Notes: generated by a model not told the origin, from the sequence alone. DNA of 64,000 bases from Warburgia ugandensis (GCA_035236585.1 CP141130.1:77261944-77325943); one strand, 5' to 3'. Counted from the stretch's first letter, positions 22,253 through 35,088 are shown. A program made the numbers and translations.

Positions 22253-24530
22253 ATGTCCCACACAAGTTAGAAAAATATTTTATTATTTTACATGGGTTAT
22301 AGAATTTGTGATGTCATGTTAATTAAAGATTACTTATGAAATTCATGTGCTTCTTTTAATTTAAATTAGCTTTCTAATTTTTGGTAGGAAAGACACTAGG
22401 ACTAACTTGATATTTTTAATGATTTTATTTAAGTCTCTAACCTATAGAGTCATATAAATCTAAGGAAGGACTTCCCACCAAAGGTAGTAAGGGCCTTAGG
22501 TCCCTAATAACTTAAAATGAGTCCATTAAATTAAAGATCTAAGTTTGGACATCTCCGAAAACTAAAGCAGTAAGGAGTGGAAGTAAACCTAACTCTCTTG
22601 TTCTTGTAAGTTAAAAACCTAGTTACTATGAATTTATCTTTCACTAAATAAATAACTTAAATTAAGTGCATAAAGGTAAGCAAGAGCATATGAAGTAAAT
22701 CATTCAAAAAAAGAGAATACATATACATTCACATTAGTGTAATGATCATAGGAAGGAGCATTGAGGATTGATAATTTGAGTATATGTTTCTAGTTTTTAA
22801 TTCTTTCCTTTGCTTTCATGGATTAGGGCCAATGCAGCATTATTAGGCCTTTTACTTGCTCTTGGAGGATCCCACCTATGCAGCCTTTGAGTTTCAGTGC
22901 TTTGGAGTATAGCCTAGGGGAATATCAGGAGGTTGCACTCCTAAGAGCTGCACCTTTGGGATTGTAGCACAATCCTTTCCAAGGGTTAGTATCTGCTAGT
23001 CCTCTCGACTCCTTTTTTTATTATTGTAGTTTTTATCCTAATTAAAGGACAGCCTATTGTGTTCCTAGCTCCAAGAGGATATGGAGACACTGGCTTGGTT
23101 GTATACGACTCAGGGGTGCCACATTCTAGAGCTCAACACTTAGCTTCGTATATGGATTCATTTCCATGTTTTCTTTCTTCTGAAAGAAAGTAACACTCAA
23201 TGCTCATTGTGCATTGCCATGATGAGTGTTTTGCTAACAAGCAATGGCATTCACATCCAAGAGGGAATGGTGCTGATACCAGCTCTAGCTATGAGAGCCA
23301 GCAAAGAGGGATCATATGGCAATTAGTACCCAACACCAGTTCCAAGGATAGCCTCAACCACAATTGGAAGTAGGACCCAATTTAGGTGATCCGGGAGGTA
23401 AGGAAGGACATGGAGGATGTCCCCCACGAAGAAAGGGACACACAAATGATGCCCCAAATAGCTCGAGTTAGGTTTAGAAGGCTCTTAGAGATTGATTGAG
23501 AGAGAGGTAAAGCATTTTTTTTATTTTTTATTTTGTTTGAGAAAGTTTGGTTTTTATTTATTTGGATGGATGGATGGATGAAACTTTTATTTTGATACTT
23601 GTGACATATTTTATTTTATGAACTATGGGCATTTTTAGAATTTTTACATGAAAAAATGCATGTAATCCATTTATTTATTACTTCAGCCTTTGAAAATATT
23701 CATATAAGAAATTAGAAGTCAAAAGGATATATTTCTACATCCTTCAAAGGCTGACAACTTGAGACATGCTTAAAATAACTAAAAAATCTCAAAGATTTGG
23801 TAAAAATTTGAATTCAATGAGGTGGCCAAGTACTTTGTAATATTGGCCACTTAGACATTGCAATCATATAATCAAGTGGGCATGGACTTTGCAATTTTAA
23901 AGATGGGTGATTGAAAACTTAAAAATGAGATTTTTTTTACTGTTTTGTCTTCTTCATTACTAAAGTCTGAAATAAGACTTCTCTTAAGCCATTTTGGTGA
24001 TTTTGGGCATGAAGAAGAGAGAAAAACTTGATAAAATCATCATGGAAGGTAAAGATGCTTTCTTTTACTATGAATCATTCATGCTTTTGAAAATCCATCC
24101 AATATTTGTATGAATAATTGAACTCTATTCTTATTTCTTTGTAGGAGATGCCTATGAAATAAGGGTTAATTTAATTTCATGGATGGATGGGATTTGTGTG
24201 AGAGAGCAAGAATTGATCGACACACATTATTGTGTAAATAGTCAATTCTATGCTCTCTCATGGATTGATTTTGGCTTGAGTGAAGCTTGTATGGGATTTA
24301 GGGATCATGAGGACCATGTTCTAAATTTGTAGATAGGGAGTCTATCCTAGTGTTAGGGATTTTAGAAACTTAACGTGAGTTTATTGAAATAATGTAGGTT
24401 TTCTAGAACTACCAACAAGTGAGACAAATTTTCAACTGCTTTGTAGGCTCCTCCACCTAAATGTGGTTGAAGGAAATAGGATTTTTGGGACTTTCCAATC
24501 GTGAAGTATATGAATGGATTTTTGGGAAAC
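22253..24530. other. Unidentified insertion inside the old copia element
   Basis: About 2.3 kb that does not continue the copia frame. It is AT-rich at both ends, with a GC-richer block at 22830-23460. That block loosely recalls a gag linker or LTR leader, but no domain can be read. It lies directly before the LINE at 24531 and may be part of a composite insertion. Confidence 0.45.
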
Positions 24531-25587
24531 TTGTTTGTTAGTGATTTTATTGAGTTAGAAAAAGCTTATGATAGGATCCCTAAAGAGTTAATATAGTGGG
24601 TCTTGGGACAGACAGGGCTTTCACAGGCATATATAAAGATAATTAAGGATATATATATATATATAAGAGTGTAGTAACAAATGTTATGACCACTAGCATG
24701 ATTTTTCTATTACTATAGCTTTGCACTAGAGATTGGCTTTGAGCTCATACCTTTTCACATTAGTTATAGATGAGTTAACAAAGCATTTACATGCGAAGAT
24801 TTGATGGTGCATGTTATTTGCAGATGACATAGTTTTAATTGATAAGATAAATGCGGGTGTAAGCATAAAGCTAGAGTGATGTGGAGAGATGCTATGGTCT
24901 AAAGAATTAAAAATTAGTCGGACTAAGATAAAATATATGAAATGCAATTTTAACGAGTAGAGTAGTAGAAGGGAAGGAATAGTGAAGATTAATAACTAAG
25001 AAGTCTTTCAAAAAGACCACTTTCAATACTTGGGATCAATAATTCATGAGAGTGAAGAGATTGAGAGGGGTATTAATCTAAATGAGTTGGAACAAATGAA
25101 AATGTGTCTCTGCAGTTGTGTGTGATTAATAGGTTTCACTTAAACTAAAAGGAAAATTCTATAGGATGGTTATAAGGCTGGCTATGCTTTATGTATCAGA
25201 GTGTTGGGCAATTAAGGAACAACATGTACATAGGATAGGTATACCATAATAAAAATGTAGAGATGGATGAATGGTAAGACAAAAAAGGATATGATTAGAA
25301 ATGACAATATTGGAGGAAACTTAAGAGTAGCACTAATAGATAACAAGATGATGAGGTGGACTTCGATAATTTGGACATATCCAACAGAGACCAAAAAGGG
25401 CAGAGATTAGAAGGAGTGAGTCGGTCCAAGTCAACAACTTTAAAAGGGCAAGGGGAGGGCCCAAAAGGACATGGATAGAAGTGGTGAGAAAATATTTAAA
25501 AACTTTGAGACTAAATGAGGCCATGCCCTTGATAGAGGGGAATGGAAGAGTAAGATTCATGTAGCCGACACCTAATAGGGATAAGGC

Positions 25588-25667
<80 letters not shown>
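24531..25667 (+). mobile_element. RTE-type LINE, 5' truncated
   Basis: Begins inside the reverse transcriptase ('FIELEKAYDRIPKELI') and runs through the RTE 3' end 'ctaatagggataaggcttt' to a GAT/TGA tail. The element is full of stops. It sits against copia sequence that resumes at 25668. Confidence 0.85.
25591..25667 (+). repeat. (GAT)n microsatellite, 77 bp
   Basis: About 25 uninterrupted trinucleotide units that form the 3' tail of the RTE LINE. The tails of the other copies are 10-30 bp, so this one has probably expanded after insertion. Confidence 0.95.
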
Positions 25668-26209
25668 GGTGCCTATATGAGAGATATTTAGACTTACACC
25701 ATCTCCAATGGTTATTTGGTTGGGGCCTTCATACTCATTATGCATATTAAATTATTGATATATGTAGTCAAAGATTGGCTAGCTCTTGAATTGAGCAACC
25801 ATTCATGGGTTGCTGATACAACAAAAAATGAGGCATAGTTACCCAAGAATGTGCAATTAAAATGTTGTGGGCATGCATTAGTTAGATGATTGTCCACGTT
25901 GCATATTTGACAAACAATTTGGGAGCATTAGTGAACGTTGGTGGAGCCGATGTAGAAGAGCAATTCCTAGATAACTTTTCCTTTGAGCTCTGGTGATTAG
26001 AATCCCGATTACGACCTCGATAATTTTTCCGATGGTTTTCTCTTAAAAAGTTTTGATTCCCACAGTATTTGTTGGAGCTTCCTTTAGTAGCAATGTTGCT
26101 ATGATGACAATGACATCTTCAGTCGTAAACAAAGGCTAAATGAGTAAGTAACATGTCACACAAGGAACCAAAGGTGAATGCATCTAATCATGTGTATAGT
26201 AGTAGTTAT

Positions 26210-26345
26210 AGCATTCTTGGCCAATTCCTCGAAGAGTAGCAAGGACTACCTCAAGGGGTTTCTCACAGCAGCAACCAGTAGTAGTTGTAGCATTCTTGGC
26301 CAAGTCCACGAAAAGTAGCAAGGACTAAGACTTTTTCTTGAGGGG
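26210..26345. repeat. Local duplication of about 68-80 bp
   Basis: 'agtagtagttatagcattcttgg' style sequence with 'gtagcaaggacta' occurs twice (about 26210 and 26278) within the gag region of the old copia element, with a few differences. Confidence 0.7.
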
Positions 26346-26878
26346 GTTTATCATAGCAACAAGCGAATCCGCAATGGATCTTATGGAGCAGACATATTCT
26401 ACTACATTAACACTATCTTTCTTGAGAGTAAATATTTCACCTTTTGGCATGTGACATGTGTATAAGAAGGCCATAAAGCTAAACTACAATGGTCTAGGCA
26501 TCACTAGATGTGTACTTAACACATGAAAACTATGCTTTCAGAGAGGGAGGAGATAATCTATCTTAGGGTTATTTGATCATATCATTTCCAAAGTCATGAT
26601 CAGAGGAAGATAATAGTATAAGAAAGGAGCCATAAACTCAGACAAAAAAATCAAATCTAGTAAGAAATGGGATAAATTGGCAATGCTATGAAATTTAGTT
26701 GGACGCAAAAAGTTTGATAGGCAAAAGAGGTGCAACATTAGCAGTGATGAGTTTGGTGGTTTCAGGTGCATTAGAGAGAATGGATTGAGAATTGTTGGAG
26801 GACATGAGGACTAGGATTGAGTAGAAAAAAGAAAAAATGCTAAAACTCATATCAGAAAGAACTACTGATACCATATAA

Positions 26879-26997
26879 TGTAAGCAATTTATATAAATGC
26901 TTACACATTCTTGAACAATGTGTTGGTGTATTGTATTTATATGTGAATTTTGCACAAGATAAGTATAAAAAGGGATATAAAATGCATGGCTATTACA
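26879..26997 (-). repeat. Right LTR of the old copia element
   Basis: Starts on + 'tgtaagcaatttatataaatgcttac' in outline, five bases from the primer-binding site, and ends about 'ctattaca'. It is diverged from the left LTR. The end at 26997 is approximate. Confidence 0.6.
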
Positions 26998-27189
26998 ATT
27001 GCTTGATTGATGGTATGATTTTCAGTAAGATTAGATATTAAGACAAGAGAGGTTAAGTATAATTCAAATTTAAATCAGGAGTGAGGGAAAATCAGTTTGA
27101 CCCAATGCTAGGATCTACTAGAATCACAACTTTGTATCAATCCTTAGGTTGTTTTATGGTTCTATCTTATTGATTTCAAGTAAGCTTTA

Positions 27190-27780
27190 ATTTTCTAATT
27201 ACATCCTCAAAGAGCTCAATAAAAAATTTATTTCTCTCGTTCCAAAAGAAAAATGGCCAGCACTTCTGATAGATTTCAACTAATGAGTCTTGCAACTTAA
27301 TCTATAAAATTTTAACTAAGGTTCTGGTTAACCGAATCAAACTCCTTCTCCCTCATCAAGTTAGTCCTATTCCTAGAAGGTCCATTAGTGACAATATTTT
27401 AATAACTTATGAAATCTTAACTCACTTTAGAGAGTAAAGAAGAGGAGCCTTTAACTTTTATGTGAAACATGATCTATATGAAGCCTTTGATAGTCTAAGT
27501 TGGCCCCTTATGAAGGTTGTCCTTATAAGATTTGGGTTTCTTCCCCTTAATTTCAATTTTACAATAGATTGTATTCAAATCCCTCTCTTAGCTGTTCTAA
27601 TGAATGAAGAACCTTCCAGATGGTTTAATTTCAGCAAGGCATGTAGCAAGTAGATATTTATTTTATGTTTGGAAGTACTTCTCACCTCTTCTTATAAAGC
27701 CATTGAAGATGGATCCTTTCTCTGCCTAGTGTGGCCCAAATCTCCTCTCTCATTTGCTTTTGATAAATGATTTAATTATA
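27190..27780 (+). mobile_element. L1-type LINE reverse transcriptase fragment
   Basis: Degenerate + reading of an L1 reverse transcriptase. In order: a 'LIPK' like start near 27240, then 'LCNLIYKILTKVLVNRIK' (27290-27345), 'SISDNILITYEIL' (27383-27420), 'KHDLYEAFDSLSWPLMKVVL' (27465-27525), and a region matching the 'NGEPSxxF' segment near 27605. Several frameshifts and stops. No 3' end or tail is visible. Confidence 0.75.
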
Positions 27781-28160
27781 CTCTCTAGAGCCACACTTTT
27801 GAACTAAAGTTAAATGAGAAGTATTGTTGGTCAACTTGAAGAAGAAGCTGGTATTGCAATCACCTTCTCCAAATCTATTAAGTTTTATATAATCTCCATC
27901 ATCATCTTTATAATCCCTTAGAGAACTTTTGATGAAAGAGAAATGCCCTGGAGTTTCACTTTTGATGAAGAAACCTCTATAATCAAACAACTTTTTCAAT
28001 GTTGGAAGTAAATGGTTCTTTCTAGAACTAGGCATTCCATTCTGATCAAATTTGTAATAGTAGGTGTACTAAATTGCTCTTGTTGGTTTTTCCATTCCCT
28101 TTTCTATCCTTGACTAATATGGTCAGATCTAAAGGAATTTCCTTTAGTTCCATTCTTTGA
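27781..28160 (-). mobile_element. L1-type LINE fragment in opposite orientation
   Basis: On - the sequence reads 'FNQRMELKEIPL' (end of the L1 endonuclease, near 28150) and then 'RFGEGDCNTSFFFKLTN' (the linker before the reverse transcriptase, near 27860-27910). These parts normally lie just upstream of the reverse transcriptase, which is here on the other strand next door. Confidence 0.55.
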
Positions 28161-28590
28161 TTAAAAAGGTCCCATCTTGTAAGTTAGAATTGAACATGTC
28201 AATATAAAATGGACTAGAGGTCTAAATAGTGGCAACATAGTGGGGGATGGAGTGAACTAGACCCAAATCAAGCTTTAAAAGGTTTTGTGCAAGATTTTAA
28301 GAATAAGAGAAATTATAATAATTAAAATAATTGTACACAAGAAACCAGATACATGGACTTTTATAGTGGCTTAGCCAACCAAGGCACATACTTCACTCTC
28401 TCAAAGTAACACCTTTTTGGAGCTCTAGAAATCCATACAAATTTTATACCACGAAATGATATTACACTAGCACACAAATAAGGACTAGAGCACTTGCAAT
28501 AGCTTAACCTTCACAAACACTTTGATAACTATGCAAGAATATGAGAGCTACACTAGTATCACAAATACAGAGGAAAGGTTTTGAAGAAGA

Positions 28591-28593
<3 letters not shown>

Positions 28594-28666
<73 letters not shown>
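28594..28666. repeat. (TC)n microsatellite, 73 bp
   Basis: Uninterrupted TC dinucleotides inside the presumed LTR of the SIRE-type element. Confidence 0.97.
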
Positions 28667-28668
<2 letters not shown>

Positions 28669-31028
28669 GAATTTTAAATACAAAAAAAAGAATAAAGAGA
28701 GAGGGATTTTACAATACACAAAATTAGAAGTACTGAAATAGTAAGCTGGGAGCTGCTTTGTTGAGATGTAAGCCTGGTTTGCTTGCTTGACATTTAAAAG
28801 TTCGTCTAATGCTTTAAGACCTTTAATTTATAGTCTACATGCCAAAAAATCCGTTAGACTCAATTTTGTGGCCATTGGAGGGCATCTTAGCTGTTTGAAA
28901 TTCAAAATTTCAAGTTTGGAACAACGGCTAGCAATGAATATGGTAGAACAGTGGGTTGGAATTTCAAACAACATGTGGAGTTGTTTGTAGCCAAAGTTCT
29001 AAATGAAATACCATCTCTCAAGTTGACTTGTTCATAATGAAAGTCGATTGGATTTTTTCTAGAAAATCAAAACCCTTGTTGATTCACCATTGTACAAATT
29101 GATTCTCCATGCCTTAGAATTTTATCTCCAAGAAATCATTGATTAGCTGGCTTGAATTGTCTTAGAAGCTAACTAAAAATAATCAAAACCAAAACATTCT
29201 TAAATGTTTAGCAAAAGTCAACTTGAATTCACTCAAAAGCCTATTGGCAATGACTTAACCCAAAATATCCCTAAAGTTCAAGAGGCATTGGCTTGGCATG
29301 TCTTAGAAAACAACTACAAAAATTAAAGGCAAACATTAATGGATGAACAATGATGATGTACTTGAGATTTCATAAAAGTTGGTTGTGAAATGCCTTAACA
29401 ATTTTTCAATATGAAGATCATCATGCCAATGCACTTGAGGATGATTAGTAGCTAACTTGAAATTAATAAAGCCATCATAAATCTTTGTTTGCACTAGGCA
29501 GATGAATCTTCAGAATAGGTAGCTTTCTATGAGGTACTTAGTTATTTTCTTTGATTTTCTTGTTCTCCAATATATCGGAAGTCTAGTAAGCTAACTTGAT
29601 GTGTTGAGACCTGGAAAAAATTTTCTACACATGTGATTCTATTAAACTTAAGATACTTCGAATAGTTAATTTGATCTAAACCATATGAATTTATCCTTGC
29701 ACATGCACCAAACTGGTTAGACTATAGAGATCAAGGTTTTCTTATCATTGAAATAAAAAGGCATGGGCTACCAATCACCTCCTTTTTTATAATGATGAAA
29801 CCTTTTCAAAAGAAAGTTAAAAAATAAATGTACAATCAAAGACCATGCTAAAAAAAAGTATACTCCCCCTGAAAGTATGTATACAAGAGAGTGAATAATC
29901 AAAGAATTTTCTCCCTAAGGACATGAAAATTAAGGACTGGTAAAAAAGATTATAAAATGTACAAGACAAAGAAACATATTCTATTGACAAGCAATTTATT
30001 GCAAGTCATCAATCACTTTCTAAACATCAAAAGAAAAAGAAAAAAACAAACACAAACATAATAGAAATCCAACATTCATTGTTGTCAATTGCTAGAGAGA
30101 CTCTTTCAAAGATAGTTCATGAGAGTTGGAAAACGAAGCTTGAGGTCTTCTGAAGATTGAGCTCCATTAGGCTGGTTAAAGGGTTTAGGCTCACTGGTTT
30201 CATTGCATGGTAGGACATTAGAAGGATCACTGGCTTCTGACTTGAGGTTGTGGTGGAAGAGGCATAAGGATAAGCACATATGGAAGTTTGAGTGCCACCT
30301 CAAATTCCCTGGCAACCTTAGCCTTCTTCACTTTCTTGTGTGATGGTTGTTACTTTATTTTCTTCTTGGTCTCAGATTTCTCTCCCTCTAATTTCACTTC
30401 TTCTTTTGTACTTTCTTCTCAACCTTTGTAAGAGAACTTTTAATATAGGAGTTAGACCCTAAACTGCTTTGGCTTGTAGATTTAAAGATTGTGGTGAAGG
30501 AAGAGGTTGATAAGTGTCGGGCCACTTTGGTTCCTTATAACCAATCTCAACTTTTTCCTTAGATATGTTTCTAAAGACAGTGGTTGCTAAAAAGTTCAAG
30601 GGCTTTGAAGATCTTTTCTTGATTGTCTTGATCTCCTCTTAATGTTCCCTCAATATATCAAACTTCGACCAATGAATTTTCAATTGTTACTACATCCACT
30701 TGTGATCTTTCAATAATTTGTGTAATTTCTCTCTAAGAGAGAGTCCATGGAACTTAGAGGTGCCTGCTACATTAAACACTTGACTAGTTTGGTTCTCCAA
30801 GTTTTTGACCAACATACCAAGAATGTTTGGAGTATAAGCATTGGAAATGCCTTCTCCAACTTGTGTATCAATATCAAAATAAGATTGTACATCATTGCCA
30901 CTAATTTCATCTTCATCATCTCTCTTTTATAGTAATAACTAATGGAACGTGGGGATTTTTAACCCAAACTTCATCAACATGGATGTAGTGCATCTTTTTT
31001 AGGACATTAGATCTTATCCCAACATTTG

Positions 31029-31030
<2 letters not shown>

Positions 31031-31096
<66 letters not shown>
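31031..31096. repeat. (TC)n microsatellite, 66 bp
   Basis: Uninterrupted TC dinucleotides. The Arg-Glu repeat frame read across it on - is an artefact. Confidence 0.97.
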
Positions 31097-31098
<2 letters not shown>

Positions 31099-33290
31099 CA
31101 TTTGAAAGTCTTCCCTCTTGCTATCATGTTCTTTTAAGCAGCTCCATATGACTAATAAGAGAGAAACTTCCAATCTTTGGAAGGAGATTGTATCAAATGA
31201 AAAGATGCAAGCAATCTCATACAAGAGGTGAATTTAGTCACCTTTGATGACCTTTTTGGCATGGACAACATCCCTCTCCAACACAAGCTTCAGTGTGTCT
31301 ATCCTCAAGCACTCCTTCTCAAACTCTTCCTTTAAAGAAATACTTGAGAACTCACTTTAAACAGGTTTTTTAGTTGCCTAGGACTAAAATGCACCTCATT
31401 ATCCTCTACAAAGGTTCTAATTCTCCCATTTACAAGTTTCTCTAGATTGAAGTAGAACTCTCATCATCTTCTCATAGTATAAAACTATAGGAGAGGCTAA
31501 CCTAGAGAGTTGAACTTTCTTAAGCAAGACTGAATAGAGAAGTTTTTAAGTTCACTAAAGAGTATTGGTCTTCCTAAAATACCTTTGCAAAAGCCTAATG
31601 CTTTATAAACTCATTGAGTATTACATTCTCATGTACATCTTTCTCCTCCTTCCCCTCCTCTTCCTCTTCCTCCTCGTCTTCTTTTGTCTCTTCTCCAAAA
31701 AAAATTTCATTAGATTCATCTCATCTTTTTCCTCTTTTCATGAAGCCTTTTTCTTCTTTTGATGAACTCCTTCAGACTTTTTAAGTTCATCACTTCAACT
31801 TCTTTTCTCTTTATAAGCAATTTCTTGAGCTTGCCCTTTGGCTTTGAGGTATTGCCCAGAGATTTGGTCTCTTTTAGAGCAATGGGCTTCTTTGAATCAT
31901 TTTGGGGAACATTGGAAGCAAAGGAAACAAGTAGGAATTGATGTGATTGGAGATATAAGGTTTTAGGGTTTGCTCTAATTGTCAAAATCAAATTCAAACT
32001 ATTAAATAAAAGAAAATAATGAACATGTGTGATCTTTGAGAGTAATAGACTAACAAACCAATAGGTTTTTAAGGGCTTTTTGAAAAGTTTCAAAAATAAC
32101 TCAAGACTCTTCATGAAGAGACATGAAATGGCAACTAGCTTGAATGAATGAAGAAACTAAAATTTTGGCATTTAAAGCAATTTTCAATCGTGACAACTGA
32201 CTCTCAAGTTAGATAATTGATTGTCATCATCAACATGTTGAAAATTTTCAGAGTGAGCCTTCCAAAGTTAGCTCCTGATAGTAGCTAGCCAAATTTAACA
32301 TGCTGTGGAAAGACAAAGAAAACTCATAAGTAGATTGTCTCCTATCAATTAACAAACCAAAGTTCTAACCTACCACCAAGTTCCTAGCAATTAGTTGGAC
32401 GATTGAATAATGCTCAAATAAAAAACTAAATTACTCTTCTATCATAGTATTAGGGCAATTGACTTTTTTGAGTAATTTATGTGCAATTTGTTGATTTTTT
32501 AGTGTTTTAAAAATGGTCAAACTTCTAACATGAATAAAAAACATAAATCCTTCAATCATGGACATTAACTCCTGCCTAATTCTCTCCTAATAATGCAAAA
32601 TCTCTCTTTATTCAATAATTTGGTGAAACTTTAGTCCAATTGCCTTTTAGTACCAACAAATTCAAGCATTATTTCAACTTGTTTACACATGATGTCTAAT
32701 CTCAATATGCTTGATCTTAAAGTGTTGGATGAGATTGTTTGAGAATTGATATCATTAGCGTTATTACAAAAGATAGGTAAATGATCAAAATGGATGTCAT
32801 AATCTTTGAGTTATTATCACATCCTAGGCACTAGACCATAACAACTGCTAGCTGATATATATTTAGTTTATGTAGTTGAGTATTACAAAGTTTTGCTTAT
32901 TTGAAGAAATTGACAAGTTCCACAAGTGTTCTTTCTATCAGTAGTCCAACGACCATAATTAGCATGTCCATATGCATTCAAACAAAAAGAACTATTTCTA
33001 TCATACGATATTCTAAGATTTGGTGTATGAACTACATATCTGAATATCCGCTTAGTAGCAATAAGATGTGATTTCTTAGGATTATACTAAAATCTAGCAC
33101 ATGCATATATACTAAATTGAATATTAGGTTTAATAGTAATCAAGAATAATAATTGAACCAATCAAATTTCTATACTTCTTAATATAATCCATTTTACCTT
33201 TTCATTTTTCTTAAGTTTCAAGGATGGGGTACATTGATTTGTCCTTCTTCATTCTAAATCTCTAGAATGGTTATCTGACATATTTGGCTT

Positions 33291-34430
33291 GGTTGAAGAA
33301 GATAACATTTTGTGTTTACTTTTACTTAGAGTACAAGTAAGAAGTTAAGCACAACCGATGAAAATCTGACAGAAGAGCCGAATCATCAAATGATCAAAGT
33401 GGGTATCATGACTCCGAGTGATCCCTATAGTCTATCAAGTACAACATGCTACCGATAGCAAGCACCAAGATTTGAATCAATCTCTAGCCTTTAAAGAAAC
33501 GGTTTAGAAAATGAAAATCCTTCATTCCGAGCAACAGCTCCTGTAATTCTTTCTCTAATTTTCCCTTTCATAAGGCAAGTTAGATCTTTTTCTTCAAAAA
33601 GACAAAAAAGAAAAAGAAAAAGCTAGCTGGATCTTTTGAGCATAACCCATAACCGACGACCCTCGAACCCATGACACAGGACAGGCCCTTCTTGTGCCAT
33701 TTGTTGTTTGATTGAAGGAATTGGACATGAATCAATAAAACCCAACGTGGAGAGAGAACGAGGTACTTCTTTTCTCAGTTTTCGGGAAGTACATGCATTT
33801 TGCTTCCTAGAGGAAGAAGGATATCTTTTTGGGCCTGCGTGTGCTACGCCAACGTGATCCGATCCGTTAAATTGTTAGATCATGAGAACTTCATCCATCA
33901 ACACTTTTTTCCTTGATTGGACATTTTTAGAACCGAAGTTCTGTTTAGTTTTTTATCGGAAACTATCTACTGGTGGTTTCTGAAGAATTATAGTCTGCCA
34001 AGGAAATATCCGATTTGATGTGATACCAAAGAGCCATACAGTTCAGCTTTGATGGTGTACAAGTCATTAAGGTGGATCTACCCAGACCTCTCCATGTGAC
34101 CCAAACAGTATATTTCTTCCTTGAGGAGGAAAGTGCCCTGCTTAGTCGGACTCTTATATCCTATAAGACTAAATCTCTCAAGTGACAACTACATTCTACT
34201 AATTTTCAGAAAAAAGGAAGCTAGATGGTTGATCCAAAAGTCCATCTTAGACCACATCTTAGATAGCTAATAAACCTGTGAGAACTCGAAAATTCAAGTT
34301 GGAAAGTGCTTTGAGTCAGATAAATCAATAACATGGAAACGAAATCTAGTGGTCAAAATCTCTAAGATTGAGGGGATATCATACATATATACATATAATA
34401 TAAATAATCAGCATAAATATATTTCGAATA
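33291..34430. other. No gene recognised
   Basis: No coding region or known repeat seen. Base composition is more balanced than in the flanking elements. Confidence 0.4.
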
Positions 34431-34434
34431 AGTA

Positions 34435-34563
34435 TATATTATTTTTTGTATAAGATTTCATCCTTGCTTATTTTCTTCTTCAGATTGAAAATAGTGATAT
34501 ATGTATATTATTTTGTATAAGATTTCATCCTTGCCTATTTTCAGCTTCAGATTGAAAATAATG
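34435..34563. repeat. Tandem duplication, 67-bp period
   Basis: 'gtataagatttcatccttg' begins at 34448 and again at 34515. Both units end 'cagattgaaaata'. Two units, a few differences. Confidence 0.85.
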
Positions 34564-34942
34564 ATTAACATTGGTAAATGGGGAAAGAACTTTGATTCTA
34601 AGCAGAAGTTATTCCGGGCCTACAAATTCAACGGCTTTGATGTTGGGACCAGGTGATCGACGAGCCAAAGCGTTCATCTTCTAGCTACACCCATAAATGG
34701 TTAGGATAGCAGAGTGAAGATGCTTTTGGGTGCACGGCCTATCAACGGCATCTACTAACTCAGTTTTCATATGTGGTAGGTCTGAGGAGGGTCAAGTAAA
34801 AGCCAGGACCAGAGTTTTGGTGATCAAAATCATTCATAACATGGGGTCGTCTTAGATACGCCATGACCCAGATATCTTGTCTTAATAATCCCAACCACTA
34901 TCGTTTGTGAAGTGCAGAAAGTTTTCATGGAACTTCGATAGG

Positions 34943-34944
<2 letters not shown>

Positions 34945-35010
<66 letters not shown>

Positions 35011-35088
35011 AAAGCATTCCCTAACATGCCATCCTGCTCTCTCTCTCTCTCTCTCGCCACAAAGCATTCCCTGCCATGCCATGCTGCT
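34945..35088. repeat. (CT)n tract plus duplicated 28-bp flank
   Basis: A 63-bp CT tract (34945-35007) is followed by 'aaagcattccctaacatgcc' (35011), a second short CT tract (35038-35055), and a near copy 'aaagcattccctgccatgcc' (35061). The unit [CT tract + 28 bp] looks duplicated. Frames across it are artefacts. Confidence 0.85.

Larger units (their letters stand above)
19140..26997 (-). mobile_element. Old decayed Ty1/copia element, split by later insertions
   Basis: A second copia element on -. RNase H remnants are at 19248-19660 ('STKHLEVDFHFVRDKV'), reverse transcriptase start at 20491-20941 ('GCKWVFLVKFKPGSTVDKFKA'), the region before integrase at 22033-22245 ('NLLSVYQLTKDTHTSIEFF'), and gag-protease at 25690-25910. 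That last part has a zinc knuckle CQICNVDNHLTNAC and 'EWLLNSRAS', where the protease Asp is lost. Polypurine-like 'GGGGGAGGAGGGG' on - lies at about 19256-19270, and the primer-binding site TGGTATCAG on - at 26866-26874. Coding parts at 22250 and 25670 would be neighbours in an intact element; the 3.4 kb between them is inserted DNA. Stops and frameshifts are everywhere. Confidence 0.82.
28200..33290 (-). mobile_element. SIRE-type Ty1/copia element, 3' part only
   Basis: On -, from 33290 down: end of reverse transcriptase ('KLKKNEKVK', 'YRNLIGS'), then RNase H ('ATKRIFRYVVHTPNL', 'TDRKNTCGTCQFL', 'ASSCYG', 'IKHIEIRHHV'), closing near 32590. The TSGTCQFLG-like motif is typical of the SIRE/Maximus lineage. 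A further 2.8 kb to about 29790 contains a lysine-rich then glutamate-rich stretch (31600-31960) and other short frames, in the place where SIRE elements carry an extra, env-like region. A polypurine tract 'AAAAAAGGAGGTGAT' on - at 29774-29789 marks the border with the 3' LTR, which runs from 29773 to about 28200. Gag, protease, integrase and the 5' LTR are missing. Heavily mutated. Confidence 0.7.

Noticed and set aside
30916-31224. 102-codon frame with a long Arg-Glu repeat
   Set aside because: The repeat is a TC microsatellite read on -. The flanks are decayed retroelement.
33640-33680. B-box-like 'gggttcgag' on - suggesting a tRNA or SINE
   Set aside because: No A box at the right distance and no cloverleaf could be drawn.
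33340-33900. Possible organelle-derived DNA, judged by its different texture
   Set aside because: I could not identify any plastid or mitochondrial gene in it. A search against organelle genomes would decide.
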